A DNA stretch of 64,000 nucleotides from the NCBI GenBank assembly GCA_045576335.1, contig JAZNGH010000027.1:88064-152063 (forward strand). The letters run 5' to 3'. Source of the DNA: Scatosoma sp045576335 (GTDB lineage Bacteria > Bacillota > Clostridia > Christensenellales > Borkfalkiaceae). The translations under genes and the position numbers were made by a program. The notes beneath the pieces are model-generated. The model searched no databases and had not been told where the DNA came from. It was given only the letters and a program-made list of their open reading frames with translations. This document shows, in pieces, positions 41,685 to 49,889 of the stretch (the first letter of the stretch is position 1; each line of letters opens with the position of its first letter).

Positions 41685-41702
41685 GCAGGAGGACGATAGA
41701 CA

Positions 41703-42101
41703 ATGGCAGAAATGAAAAAGAAAGTCGTTTCCCGTAAGCGCAAAGAAATTAAGAAAGTAGATAAAGGACAAGTTCATATTCAGTCCACGTTCAACAACAC
41801 GATCGTAACGGTTACGGATATGAACGGTAACGCAATTTCCCAGTCCAGCGCGGGTGCGCTTGGCTACAAAGGCAGCAGAAAGGGTACGCCGTTTGCGGCA
41901 CAGATGGCTGCTGAAACGGCGGCGAAGGTTGCAAAAGAGCACGGGCTTCGTACGGTTGAGGTATATGTGAAAGGTCCTGGTGCAGGTAGAGAATCCGCGA
42001 TTCGCGCGCTTTCCGCTTGCGAGTTGGAAATCACTATGATTACCGACGTTTCCCCCATTCCTCACAACGGTTGCAGACCCCCGAAGCGTCGTAGAGTTTA
42101 A
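41703..42101 (+). CDS. rpsK: Ribosomal protein uS11
   Basis: 132 residues. HIQSTFNNTIVTVTDMNGNAISQSSAG and KGPGAGRESAIRAL, ending NGCRPPKRRRV, are canonical. uS11 lies on the 30S platform by the E-site mRNA. GGAGG precedes the ATG. Confidence 0.97.
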   Translation: MAEMKKKVVSRKRKEIKKVDKGQVHIQSTFNNTIVTVTDMNGNAISQSSAGALGYKGSRKGTPFAAQMAAETAAKVAKEHGLRTVEVYVKGPGAGRESAIRALSACELEITMITDVSPIPHNGCRPPKRRRV

Positions 42102-42122
42102 TCAGGAGGCAAAGAGTAAATT

Positions 42123-42749
42123 ATGGCAAGATATAGAGAAGCAAAGTGTAAGCTTTGCAGAAGAGAAGGTGCAAAATTGTTCCTCAAAGGGGACAAGTGC
42201 TATATGGAGAAATGCCCGTTCAACAAGCGTCCGGTTGCTCCCGGTCAGCACGGTGCGGACAGAAAGAAGGTTTCCGAATACGGATTGCAGCTTCGTGAAA
42301 AGCAGAAGACCAAGAGAATTTACGGCGTTCAGGAAGGTCAGTTCCGTAAGTATTACGAAATGGCAGACCGTATGAAGGGCGTAACGGGTGAAAATATGCT
42401 TTCGCTTTTGGAAAGACGTTTGGACAACGTAGTGTTCAGAATGGGGCTTGCTCCTTCCAGAACGCTTGCACGTCAAATCGTCAGCCACGCGCATTTGTCC
42501 GTAAACGGCAAGACGGTTACGATTCCTTCGTATATCGTAAAAGCGGGCGACGTAATCGTCGTTAAGGAAAACAGAAAGGGCAACAAATATTTCACCGCCC
42601 TCAAAGAGACGAAAGCAAACAACAGCCTTGTAAAATGGGTTGAGTTTGACAGAGAAAAACTCGAAGGAAAAGTATTGGCTCTTCCCACTAGAGAAGACAT
42701 CGACAGCCAGATTGCGGAGCATATGATTGTCGAATTGTACTCCAAATAA
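42123..42749 (+). CDS. rpsD: Ribosomal protein uS4, zinc form
   Basis: 208 residues. The start MARYREAKCKLCRREG and CYMEKCPF give four cysteines for zinc (C+ type). The S4 RNA-binding domain ENMLSLLERRLDNVVFRMGLAPSR follows. uS4 nucleates 30S assembly and is the autoregulator of its operon in several bacteria, here a candidate ligand for the rpsM leader. Confidence 0.97.
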   Translation: MARYREAKCKLCRREGAKLFLKGDKCYMEKCPFNKRPVAPGQHGADRKKVSEYGLQLREKQKTKRIYGVQEGQFRKYYEMADRMKGVTGENMLSLLERRLDNVVFRMGLAPSRTLARQIVSHAHLSVNGKTVTIPSYIVKAGDVIVVKENRKGNKYFTALKETKANNSLVKWVEFDREKLEGKVLALPTREDIDSQIAEHMIVELYSK

Positions 42750-42774
42750 TTGAAAAATATAAGGAGGTAACACA

Positions 42775-43725
42775 ATGATCGAAATGGATATGCCCAAACT
42801 CGAAGTGCTTGAAAACGACGATTTTTATGCAAAGGTCGTTTGCGAGCCTTTGGAAAAAGGTTTCGGTCTTACAATAGGAAACTGTTTACGGAGAATTCTC
42901 CTTGCGGCTCTGCCCGGTGCAGCAGTAGAAGGAATTAAATTCCCCGACGGTAGCGTAAAACACGAGTTTTCCGCGGTAGCGGGTATCAAAGAGGACGTTA
43001 CGGAGATTATTCTCAACCTCAAAACGCTTGCAATCAAAACGAAAGTGATTGATAAGGATTATGAAAAGGTTCTGCACATCACGAAAGAGGGTCCTGCCGT
43101 TTTGACGGGTAAAGACCTCAACATAGATGCAGAAATCGAAGTAATCAACGGCGATCAGTACGTTTGCACGATTGACGAAGGCGCGAAGCTGGACGTGGAA
43201 ATCACGATCGGCAGAGGCAGAGGTTACAGACCTGCAAAAGAGAATAAGAAAGCAATCGTCGATTATATCGCGGTTGACTCCATCTACACCCCCGTACAGA
43301 GAGTAAACTACACGGTTGAGCCTACGCGCGTAGGTCAAGCGGTAGACTACGACAAGCTGACGTTGGAGGTTTGGACGGACGGTACGTTCTCGGGCAAGGA
43401 AATCATTTCTTTGGCGGCGAAAATCATGCAGGACCATATCAACCTGTTCGTGAATTTGAGCGAAACGATTAAAGGAATGGATATTCTCGTCAAGACGGAA
43501 GACGACAAGCAACAACAAATTCTCAAAATGGCAATTGAAGAAATGGACCTTTCCGTTCGTTCGTACAACTGCTTGAAGAGAGCGAATATTCACACGGTCG
43601 AAGACCTTACCAAGAAGACGGAGGACGATATGTTGAAGGTGAGAAACCTCGGCAGAAAATCGCTTGACGAAGTCATTCAGAAATTGGATTCTTACGGCCT
43701 TGCATTAAGACAACAGGAGGATTAA
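42775..43725 (+). CDS. rpoA: RNA polymerase alpha subunit
   Basis: 316 residues. The dimerisation domain contains EPLEKGFGLTIGNCLRRILLAALPGAAV. The C-terminal domain (about 245-310: RSYNCLKRANIHTVEDLTKK, LGRKSLDEVIQKL) binds UP elements, relevant to the A-tract promoters seen here. GGAGG precedes the ATG. rplQ follows 4 bases after its stop. Confidence 0.97.
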   Translation: MIEMDMPKLEVLENDDFYAKVVCEPLEKGFGLTIGNCLRRILLAALPGAAVEGIKFPDGSVKHEFSAVAGIKEDVTEIILNLKTLAIKTKVIDKDYEKVLHITKEGPAVLTGKDLNIDAEIEVINGDQYVCTIDEGAKLDVEITIGRGRGYRPAKENKKAIVDYIAVDSIYTPVQRVNYTVEPTRVGQAVDYDKLTLEVWTDGTFSGKEIISLAAKIMQDHINLFVNLSETIKGMDILVKTEDDKQQQILKMAIEEMDLSVRSYNCLKRANIHTVEDLTKKTEDDMLKVRNLGRKSLDEVIQKLDSYGLALRQQED

Positions 43726-43729
43726 AATT

Positions 43730-44236
43730 ATGCCCGGTAAATTGGGAAGAACGTCCAAAGAAAGAAACGCGCTTTTGAGAGGTCTTGCGTCGCAACTTCT
43801 TTGGTATGGTAAAATCGAAACGACCGCTGCAAAGGCAAAAGAGCTTCGTTCCTACGTTGAAAAGCTCATCACCAAAGCGGTAAATACCTATGACGATAAT
43901 ATCGAATTCGAAGTAACGAAGAAAGACGCAAAGGGTAAGGAAATCACCGTAACCAACGTAAAAGATGGCGCAAAGAAGCTTGCGGCTCGTCGTGCGATTA
44001 TGGCAAAAACTTACGATTTGCAGGAAGTAAAAGCTTTCACTGAAAAGAAGAGCGATTTCAAGGCGAGAACGGCTGATATTCAACACCCCTTGATGGATAA
44101 GCTTTTCAACGAAATCGCGCCTAAATACGCGGCTCGTAAGGAAGAGCTTGGTCAAGGTGGCGGTTACACGAGAATTTATCTTCTCGGCGAACGTCGCGGC
44201 GACGCTGCACAGAAAGCGATTATCGAATTGGTTTAA
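43730..44236 (+). CDS. rplQ: Ribosomal protein bL17 with internal insertion
   Basis: 168 residues, about 45 more than usual. The start GKLGRTSKERNALLRGLASQL and the end GGGYTRIYLLGERRGDAAQKAIIELV are canonical. The extra residues lie in the middle (about 62-120, from NIEFEVTKKDAKGKEITVTN). bL17 is at the tunnel exit side of the 50S. It is the last gene of the alpha operon; a terminator follows. Confidence 0.95.
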   Translation: MPGKLGRTSKERNALLRGLASQLLWYGKIETTAAKAKELRSYVEKLITKAVNTYDDNIEFEVTKKDAKGKEITVTNVKDGAKKLAARRAIMAKTYDLQEVKAFTEKKSDFKARTADIQHPLMDKLFNEIAPKYAARKEELGQGGGYTRIYLLGERRGDAAQKAIIELV

Positions 44237-44241
44237 TCGTT

Positions 44242-44296
44242 AAAACGAAACCAAAAACACCTATGCCGAAGCATAGGTGTTTTCGTTTATTTTTGC
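44242..44296 (+). terminator. Terminator of the ribosomal superoperon
   Basis: ACACCTATGC pairs with GCATAGGTGT over a CGAA loop, extended by A/T pairs, with T-runs after it. Confidence 0.9.
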
Positions 44297-44299
44297 ATA

Positions 44300-44329
44300 A
44301 AATAACCCCGTTGGCAAGAGCCAACGGGG
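44300..44329 (-). terminator. Terminator of the DegV gene
   Basis: CCCCGTTGGC pairs with GCCAACGGGG; on the minus strand TTATTTT follows. Confidence 0.85.
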
Positions 44330-44338
44330 GAAGTTGTT

Positions 44339-45226
44339 TTAATCGTTTACGACGCGAATAACACCGAATGCAAGCGCACCGGGACCGGTGTGGCAAGCGA
44401 TACTCAACGACAACTCGTCGCAAGAAAGGAAGGGGATATTCGGGAAGATTTTTTTCATATCCTCCTCAAAAGCCTTGGCTTCTTCGTGGTTTTCGTTGTG
44501 TGCCACTACAAGTCTGATTTCGCCTTTATCCAAAGCGTCTTTATAAACGCCGTTCAAGTCGTTGAGTACGGCAGCCTTCATAATATCCTTGGCTTTTTGT
44601 ACCGTTCTGGGTACGGCAAATTTATCTAATTTACCGCAAGACAGGTGCAAAACGGGGCGCAATTTAAGAAGCGAACCGATTGCCGCTGCCGCGGGGGAAA
44701 TACGCCCGCCGCGTTTGAGATATTCCATCGTTTCCAAAGAAAGATAAAGGGAATATTCCTTTGCGTTTTCTTCCAAAAAGGCACGGATTTCCTCTGCCGA
44801 TTTACCTTGGTCGCGCAATTTCACCGCGTCGTACGCGCTGGATTTCAAGCATACCGCAATGCGGAGATTGTTTACGACGAATACCTTGCCAGCGAATTCT
44901 TCTTCGTTCGCCAACGAAAGCGCGGTTGCGTAAGAAGCACTCAAATTAGAAGAAGTAGGGATATGCACGATTTGGTCGTAATCTTTTAAGATATTGCGCC
45001 AAAACTCCGATACTTCGCCCGTGCTGGGTTGAGAAGTCGTAATGTTTGCTTTTGCTTTGAGCTGCGTATAAAAATCTTCGCGCGAAAGGTCAACGCTTTC
45101 AAGCAGGACTTCGCCGTTGATGACGAAAGGCATGGGCAAAACGAAAAGCCCTAACTCATCACTCTCGTGGGGCATCATACCGCTGTTCGTGTCGGTCGTG
45201 ATTGCTATTTTCTTCGTATTATTCAT
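44339..45226 (-). CDS. DegV-family fatty-acid-binding protein
   Basis: 295 residues from the ATG at 45226, which follows AGGAG; the upstream in-frame start would add 17 hydrophobic residues. KIAITTDTNSGM, TSQPSTGEVSEFW, PTSSNLSASYATALSLA and the C-terminal HTGPGALAFGV are DegV signatures. The family binds a single fatty acid and serves as FakB-type carriers presenting fatty acids to the kinase FakA. The fakA gene is not in the window. Confidence 0.9.
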   Translation of the reverse strand: MNNTKKIAITTDTNSGMMPHESDELGLFVLPMPFVINGEVLLESVDLSREDFYTQLKAKANITTSQPSTGEVSEFWRNILKDYDQIVHIPTSSNLSASYATALSLANEEEFAGKVFVVNNLRIAVCLKSSAYDAVKLRDQGKSAEEIRAFLEENAKEYSLYLSLETMEYLKRGGRISPAAAAIGSLLKLRPVLHLSCGKLDKFAVPRTVQKAKDIMKAAVLNDLNGVYKDALDKGEIRLVVAHNENHEEAKAFEEDMKKIFPNIPFLSCDELSLSIACHTGPGALAFGVIRVVND

Positions 45227-45309
45227 AGAAACTCCTATTTCAAAAAGGGGAACGCGGGAAAAAAGTAGTAGCCGCAAATTCCAAAATATATTTATGTTAC
45301 TACACTATA

Positions 45310-45338
45310 ATAATAACAGATTTTGTTTATTTTGTCAA
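45310..45338 (-). promoter_or_regulatory. Promoter of the DegV gene
   Basis: Minus strand: TTGACA (45338-45333), 17 bases, TATTAT (45315-45310). Confidence 0.8.
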
Positions 45339-45430
45339 CGAAAGTTAATCAATATGTCGAAAAATTCTTAAATCAATCCACGGCATGGGAAAAATCTTAT
45401 TTGCGAAAGGGAATTTTACGGCGTAGTTTG

Positions 45431-45459
45431 TTTACAAACGCGAGGCTTTATGGTATAAT
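45431..45459 (+). promoter_or_regulatory. Promoter of sdaA
   Basis: TTTACA (45431-45436), 17 bases, TATAAT (45454-45459). Confidence 0.7.
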
Positions 45460-45499
45460 AAATACACGCTCCAACGAGCACACGAAAGGAAAAAACGTT

Positions 45500-46690
45500 A
45501 TGAAATCGTTAAAAGAACTGTATCGAATAGGTAAAGGTCCGTCATCGTCGCATACGATTGCTCCCGAACGGGCTTGCCGTCTGTTTTTGGAGGAAAACAC
45601 CGAGGCGGATGCTTTCGTCGTTACGCTGTACGGCTCGCTCGCCAAGACGGGTGAGGGACACGGTACGAACCGCGTTATCGAGAGCGTTTTGAACCCTGTA
45701 AAGCTCGTTTACGACGCGGAAACGCAAACACCGCATCCAAACACGATGGATTTGAGCGCGTTGAAAAATGGGTGCGAAATCGCGCGTATGCGCGTGTATA
45801 GCGTCGGGGGCGGCGCGATTAAAATCGAGGGCAGAGCGGATAGCGAGGGGGCAGAGGTCTATCCATTGCGGTTTTTGACGGAAATTCGTGAATATTGCGC
45901 CAAGAAAAATATGCGCCTCTACGATTATGTTTATGAGTGTGAGGGAAGAGAAATTCGTGCATACTTAAAAACGGTTTGGCAGGCGATGAAAGAAGCGGTT
46001 TCACGAGGTGTAGAGCAAACGGGAGTATTGCCGGGCGGTTTGGAGGTGGAACGCCGCGCCAAGGTTTTATATAAAGGGGTTGCACCCGAGGAAGGCGCGG
46101 AAACGCGGGAAAATCGTCTTGTTTGCGCGTATGCGTTTGCTGTGGGCGAGGAAAACGCCGCGGGCGGAACGATTGTTACCGCGCCCACTTGCGGGGCTTG
46201 CGGGGTCGTGCCTGCCGTGCTCAAATACGCGCAAGAGCGGCGGGGCTACACGGACGAACAAATCGTTGACGCTTTGGCAACGGCGGGCTTGATAGGGAAT
46301 TTGATTAAGACGAACGCGTCCATTTCGGGGGCGGAATGTGGTTGTCAGGCGGAAATCGGCAGCGCGTGCTGTATGGCAACGGCGGCTTTGAGCGAGTTGC
46401 GTTCGTTGTCCCTGGGACAGATTGAATACGCCGCCGAGATTGCGATGGAGCATCACTTGGGCTTGACCTGTGACCCTATATGCGGGTTGGTACAAATTCC
46501 TTGTATTGAGCGTAACGCGGTGGCGGCAATGCGGGCAATCAACGCGTCTTCGCTTGCGTACTTTCTTTCGGATAGCAGAAAAATCTCGTTTGACCTCGTC
46601 GTGCAAACTATGTACGAAACGGGCAAGGATTTGAAAAAGTCTTACCGCGAAACGGCGGAAGGCGGACTTGCCAAGCTGTACAAAAAGTGA
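45500..46690 (+). CDS. sdaA: L-serine dehydratase, single-chain iron-sulfur type
   Basis: 396 residues from the ATG at 45500, after AAAGGA; a longer in-frame start would include the promoter. The beta-like part has GPSSSHTIAPERA (13-25). The alpha-like part has TAPTCGACGVVPA, GAECGCQAEIGSACCMA and the iron-sulfur segment CDPICGLVQIPCIERN. It deaminates serine to pyruvate and ammonia without PLP, feeding carbon to fermentation. Both domains are fused, unlike the two-subunit SdaAA/SdaAB of many Firmicutes. Confidence 0.92.
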   Translation: MKSLKELYRIGKGPSSSHTIAPERACRLFLEENTEADAFVVTLYGSLAKTGEGHGTNRVIESVLNPVKLVYDAETQTPHPNTMDLSALKNGCEIARMRVYSVGGGAIKIEGRADSEGAEVYPLRFLTEIREYCAKKNMRLYDYVYECEGREIRAYLKTVWQAMKEAVSRGVEQTGVLPGGLEVERRAKVLYKGVAPEEGAETRENRLVCAYAFAVGEENAAGGTIVTAPTCGACGVVPAVLKYAQERRGYTDEQIVDALATAGLIGNLIKTNASISGAECGCQAEIGSACCMATAALSELRSLSLGQIEYAAEIAMEHHLGLTCDPICGLVQIPCIERNAVAAMRAINASSLAYFLSDSRKISFDLVVQTMYETGKDLKKSYRETAEGGLAKLYKK

Positions 46691-46698
46691 AAACGGGC

Positions 46699-46717
46699 GG
46701 GGCAGGGTTGCGTTGAA
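46699..46717 (+). repeat. Dispersed 19-nt repeat, divergent copy after sdaA
   Basis: GGGGCAGGGTTGCGTTGAA, two mismatches to the consensus, 8 bases after the sdaA stop; no separate terminator is visible. Confidence 0.6.
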
Positions 46718-46821
46718 CGCTAAAAAACGGTCAAACGTTACGAGGTTTTTAGACGAAAAAAGTTAAAGAAAAAAAAGTTGAAAAATTTTATAAAAAATAC
46801 GCAAAACAACGAGAAAAACGC

Positions 46822-46850
46822 TTGACAAAAACGAAGAAATAGAGTATTAT
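46822..46850 (+). promoter_or_regulatory. Promoter of the tRNA array with A-tract upstream element
   Basis: TTGACA (46822-46827), 17 bases, TATTAT (46845-46850), preceded by several A-runs (46758-46820), like the S10 promoter. Confidence 0.85.
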
Positions 46851-46882
46851 ATACAAGCATTGTTTGAGTGCGTATGGTTTAT

Positions 46883-46959
46883 GGCCCAATAGCTCAGTTG
46901 GTTAGAGCGCCAGCCTGTCACGCTGGAGGTCGACGGTTCGAGCCCGTTTTGGGTCGCCA
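46883..46959 (+). tRNA. tRNA-Asp (GTC)
   Basis: 77 bases with encoded CCA. Acceptor GGCCCAA/TTGGGTC, anticodon GTC at 46917-46919 in loop CTGTCAC, T-arm GGTTCGAGCCC. First of four tRNAs in one transcript. Confidence 0.96.
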
Positions 46960-46964
46960 TAAAC

Positions 46965-47040
46965 GCCTTGGTAGCTCAGTCGGTAGAGCAGCAGACTGAA
47001 AATCTGCCTGTCGGTGGTTCGATTCCGCCCCAAGGCACCA
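46965..47040 (+). tRNA. tRNA-Phe (GAA)
   Basis: 76 bases with encoded CCA. Acceptor GCCTTGG/CCAAGGC, anticodon GAA at 46998-47000 in loop CTGAAAA, stem GCAGA/TCTGC. Confidence 0.96.
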
Positions 47041-47133
47041 ACAAACGGAATTCCCCTTTTTAAGGGGAATCCGATTGTTAAAGCTTTGCTGATCGTGCTT
47101 GCGCGTCTTGTGAGAGAAGCAAATGCACCACGT

Positions 47134-47209
47134 GCCGGTGTAGCTCAATTGGCAGAGCAGCTGATTTGTAATCAGCAGGTTGTGGGTTCGAGTCCAATCA
47201 CCGGCTCCA
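47134..47209 (+). tRNA. tRNA-Thr (TGT)
   Basis: 76 bases with encoded CCA. Acceptor GCCGGTG/CACCGGC, anticodon TGT at 47167-47169, stem CTGAT/ATCAG. The ~90-base spacer before it contains an imperfect GGAATTCCCC/GGGGAATCC hairpin. Confidence 0.96.
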
Positions 47210-47229
47210 CAACAGACAATACAATAAAT

Positions 47230-47314
47230 GGGCAGATTCCAGAGCGGCCAAATGGATCAGACTGTAAATCTGACGTCTTCGACTTCGGTGGTTCGAATCC
47301 ACCTCTGCCCACCA
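47230..47314 (+). tRNA. tRNA-Tyr (GTA)
   Basis: 85 bases with encoded CCA and the long variable arm of bacterial tRNA-Tyr. Acceptor GGGCAGA/TCTGCCC, anticodon GTA at 47264-47266. It reads UAU/UAC and is not an amber suppressor, which matters for the in-frame TAG in rpsM. Confidence 0.96.
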
Positions 47315-47317
47315 AAA

Positions 47318-47380
47318 TGAAACACCCCTTCGGATTCGTACCGGTCAAGTGCGAATGGAAGAGGTGATTTCACTTTTTTG
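47318..47380 (+). terminator. Terminator of the tRNA array
   Basis: Long stem with small bulges: TGAAACACCCCTTCGGATTCG pairs with CGAATGGAAGAGGTGATTTCA (47318-47338 with 47350-47370), followed by six T. Confidence 0.8.
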
Positions 47381-47746
47381 CCTTTATTTTCAAAGGATTT
47401 AGCGTTTTTTGATTTTTATTTTATTTGGAAACTTATAATCAAAAAAGTTTAAAATAGAAATCAAAAACGAAAAAGAAATTGTTTTTGACCATCGTGTTTA
47501 ATACAAAAATCCGTCGGGTTCTTTTTGTTTTTGAAAGAATTCGGCTTCTTTTTTATTTGGACTTAAATACTTGTTGTTTTTGTGTGGACGGCTTTTTCGC
47601 GCGGCTTTATTTGTCTGTCTTTCTTGTCGGTTTGGTTGTTTCGGCGTGCGCTTGTATCGGCGAGCGAAGCGAGCCGACTTGTATTATACAAGCGCACGCC
47701 GTAGTGCCAAGGACCTAAAAATTTTTATAATTTGGTGTTTCTTGCC
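47381..47746. other. AT-rich intergenic segment with a large inverted repeat
   Basis: No credible gene. It contains an inverted repeat, GGCGTGCGCTTGTA (47643-47656) with TACAAGCGCACGCC (47687-47700), enclosing a smaller TCGGC/GCCGA pair around GAGCGAAGCGA. No T-run follows. It marks the left edge of the AT-rich accessory island. Confidence 0.55.
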
Positions 47747-47775
47747 TTGCTTTTAATCTTAAATTGTGCTATAAT
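47747..47775 (+). promoter_or_regulatory. Promoter of the methyltransferase gene
   Basis: TTGCTT (47747-47752), 17 bases, TATAAT (47770-47775). Confidence 0.7.
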
Positions 47776-47806
47776 AAAAAATGGAAGATTATATAGAGGT
47801 GACATT

Positions 47807-48802
47807 GTGAACGTAATTAGCTTATTTAGCGGTTGTGGTGGTCTTGATTTGGGCTTTGAGAGAGCAGGTTTTAATATACCTGTCGCAAATGAGTACGACC
47901 CTACTATATGGAAAACTTTTAAAGTAAATCATCCTAAAACACGCTTAATTGAGGGGGATATTAGAAAAATATCGGCAGAAGATTTCCCCGATGAAATCGA
48001 CGGTATAATTGGCGGCCCCCCCTGTCAATCTTGGTCAGAAGCAGGCTCTTTACGTGGGATTGACGATTTGCGCGGACAGCTATTTTATGAATATATAAGA
48101 ATTTTAAGAGAAAAGCAACCTAAATTTTTTCTTGCGGAAAACGTTAGCGGTATGTTGGCGAATCGACATTCGGAAGCCGTTAAAAATATTATTGCTATGT
48201 TTGAAGAATGTGGCTATGATGTTTCCGTCACTTTGGTAAATGCCAAAGATTATGGCGTAGCGCAAGAAAGAAAAAGAGTTTTTTATATCGGATTTAGAAA
48301 AGATTTAAAAATTCAATTCAAGTTTCCCGAAGGCTCCACAAAGGATAATAGCAAAAAAATTACCTTGCGCGATGTTATATGGGATTTGCAATTTACTGCC
48401 GTTCCTGCTGGGAATAAGAATTATCATAATCTAAATGCGGAAAATAATAATGAATATTTTACGGGCGCATATTCCCCTATATTTATGAGTAGAAATCGCG
48501 TAAAATCTTGGGATGAACAGGCGTTCACGGTACAGGCCTCTGGTCGTCAATGCCAAATACATCCACAAGCCCCGAAAATGACTTTTATTTCCCACAACAA
48601 GCGAGAATTTGTTAAGGGTAAAGAGCATTTATATCGAAGGATGACAATTAGAGAAATCGCGAGAGTTCAAGGATTTCCCGATTCGTTCAAATTTATTTAC
48701 ACATATACGGACAATGCATATAAAATGATAGGTAACGCCGTACCAGTAAATCTTGCGTATGAGGTTGCCGTTGCTATTAAAAATGTATTGGAAAATGCAT
48801 AG
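47807..48802 (+). CDS. C5-cytosine DNA methyltransferase, HaeIII-like (GGCC)
   Basis: 331 residues from GTG at 47807, after AGAGGTG; the longer in-frame start overlaps the promoter. Motif I FSGCGGLDLGF (7-17), catalytic GGPPCQSWSEAG with C73, LAENVSG, QERKRVFYIGFRKDL and the target-recognition region FMSRNRVKSWDEQAFTVQASGRQCQIHPQAP are extremely close to M.HaeIII as I remember it, which methylates the internal C of GGCC. It ends in TAG. The next gene is the matching nuclease. AT-rich codon use suggests acquisition. Confidence 0.93.
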   Translation: MNVISLFSGCGGLDLGFERAGFNIPVANEYDPTIWKTFKVNHPKTRLIEGDIRKISAEDFPDEIDGIIGGPPCQSWSEAGSLRGIDDLRGQLFYEYIRILREKQPKFFLAENVSGMLANRHSEAVKNIIAMFEECGYDVSVTLVNAKDYGVAQERKRVFYIGFRKDLKIQFKFPEGSTKDNSKKITLRDVIWDLQFTAVPAGNKNYHNLNAENNNEYFTGAYSPIFMSRNRVKSWDEQAFTVQASGRQCQIHPQAPKMTFISHNKREFVKGKEHLYRRMTIREIARVQGFPDSFKFIYTYTDNAYKMIGNAVPVNLAYEVAVAIKNVLENA

Positions 48803-48813
48803 GAGAAAATAAT

Positions 48814-49767
48814 ATGAGTGAACAAAGTAATAACCAAGGTCGTGCGTATGAATATATTTGTATAATGACTTTATGCGAGGAGATACAAAAAATTCGTCCT
48901 GCCATGATTCTTTTGAATAGTGCTTATACGGCAAATAAAAATGCTTGGGAGAGTATTTCTATGCCACTTCAGCAAATATTAACGGAGAGCGCAAAAGCGG
49001 CTACCGCTACTATATTTGATATGGAACCTATGATTTTGGAACAAGGCGAAGATATGGTCGTTTTGAAGTTCCAAACCGATAAAGAAGGTAAAGAAGGCGA
49101 CGTTAGAGATATAGTTATAGCACGTAAAGATGTTCAATGGGAAATCGGATTGAGTATTAAACATAATCATTTCGCCGTAAAACATAGCCGTTTGGGCAGA
49201 GGGTTGGATTTTGGTGATAAATGGTTTGGTATCCCTTGTTCCGCTACATACTGGGCTGATATAAAACCGATTTTTGATTATTTAACCGAACAAAAGGCTC
49301 TTGATAAAAAATGGAGCGAATTGCCGTCGAAGGATTTACAAGTCTATGTGCCTTTATTGCAAGCATTTATGGATGAAATCGCTCGTAGCAATAAAGAAAA
49401 TGCAAATGTTCCGCAAAAAATGGTAGAATATTTGCTTGGCGAGTTTGATTTCTATAAAGTTATAAGCATTGATAGCAAACGTTTAACGCAAATTCAAACT
49501 TATAATTTACACGGAACGCTTAATCAAGCAAGTAGAGTGATTAAGCCTAAAATTCAAGTTCCCGTGGCGTGTTTGCCTACACGTATAGTAAGTTTTGCGT
49601 TTAAACCCGACAGTACTAACACGGTAGAATTATATATGGACGGCGGTTGGCAATTCAGTTTCCGTATTCATAATGCAGCTACCAAGGTTGAGCCGAGTTT
49701 GAAATTCGATATTCAAATCGTTGGTATGCCTACTACAATTATTTCAATAAATTGTAAGTGGTATTAA
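48814..49767 (+). CDS. HaeIII-type restriction endonuclease
   Basis: 317 residues. The N-terminal NNQGRAYEYICIMTL, followed by IGLSIKHNHFAVKHSRLGR and FGDKWFGIPCSATYW, resembles the HaeIII restriction enzyme family. Position directly after an M.HaeIII-like gene supports cleavage at GGCC. The gap is 11 bases with AGGAG before the ATG, so both are cotranscribed. I cannot confirm active-site residues without an alignment. Confidence 0.85.
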   Translation: MSEQSNNQGRAYEYICIMTLCEEIQKIRPAMILLNSAYTANKNAWESISMPLQQILTESAKAATATIFDMEPMILEQGEDMVVLKFQTDKEGKEGDVRDIVIARKDVQWEIGLSIKHNHFAVKHSRLGRGLDFGDKWFGIPCSATYWADIKPIFDYLTEQKALDKKWSELPSKDLQVYVPLLQAFMDEIARSNKENANVPQKMVEYLLGEFDFYKVISIDSKRLTQIQTYNLHGTLNQASRVIKPKIQVPVACLPTRIVSFAFKPDSTNTVELYMDGGWQFSFRIHNAATKVEPSLKFDIQIVGMPTTIISINCKWY

Positions 49768-49889
49768 AAAGAATTAATAAAAAATGTCAATTATAGTCAT
49801 AAAACGTATAGCCAATTTTTATTAGTAAAGAATAATCCCCTAAAATATTACACATAATATATAAATATTTAGTATTAAGAGGGGGAAAT

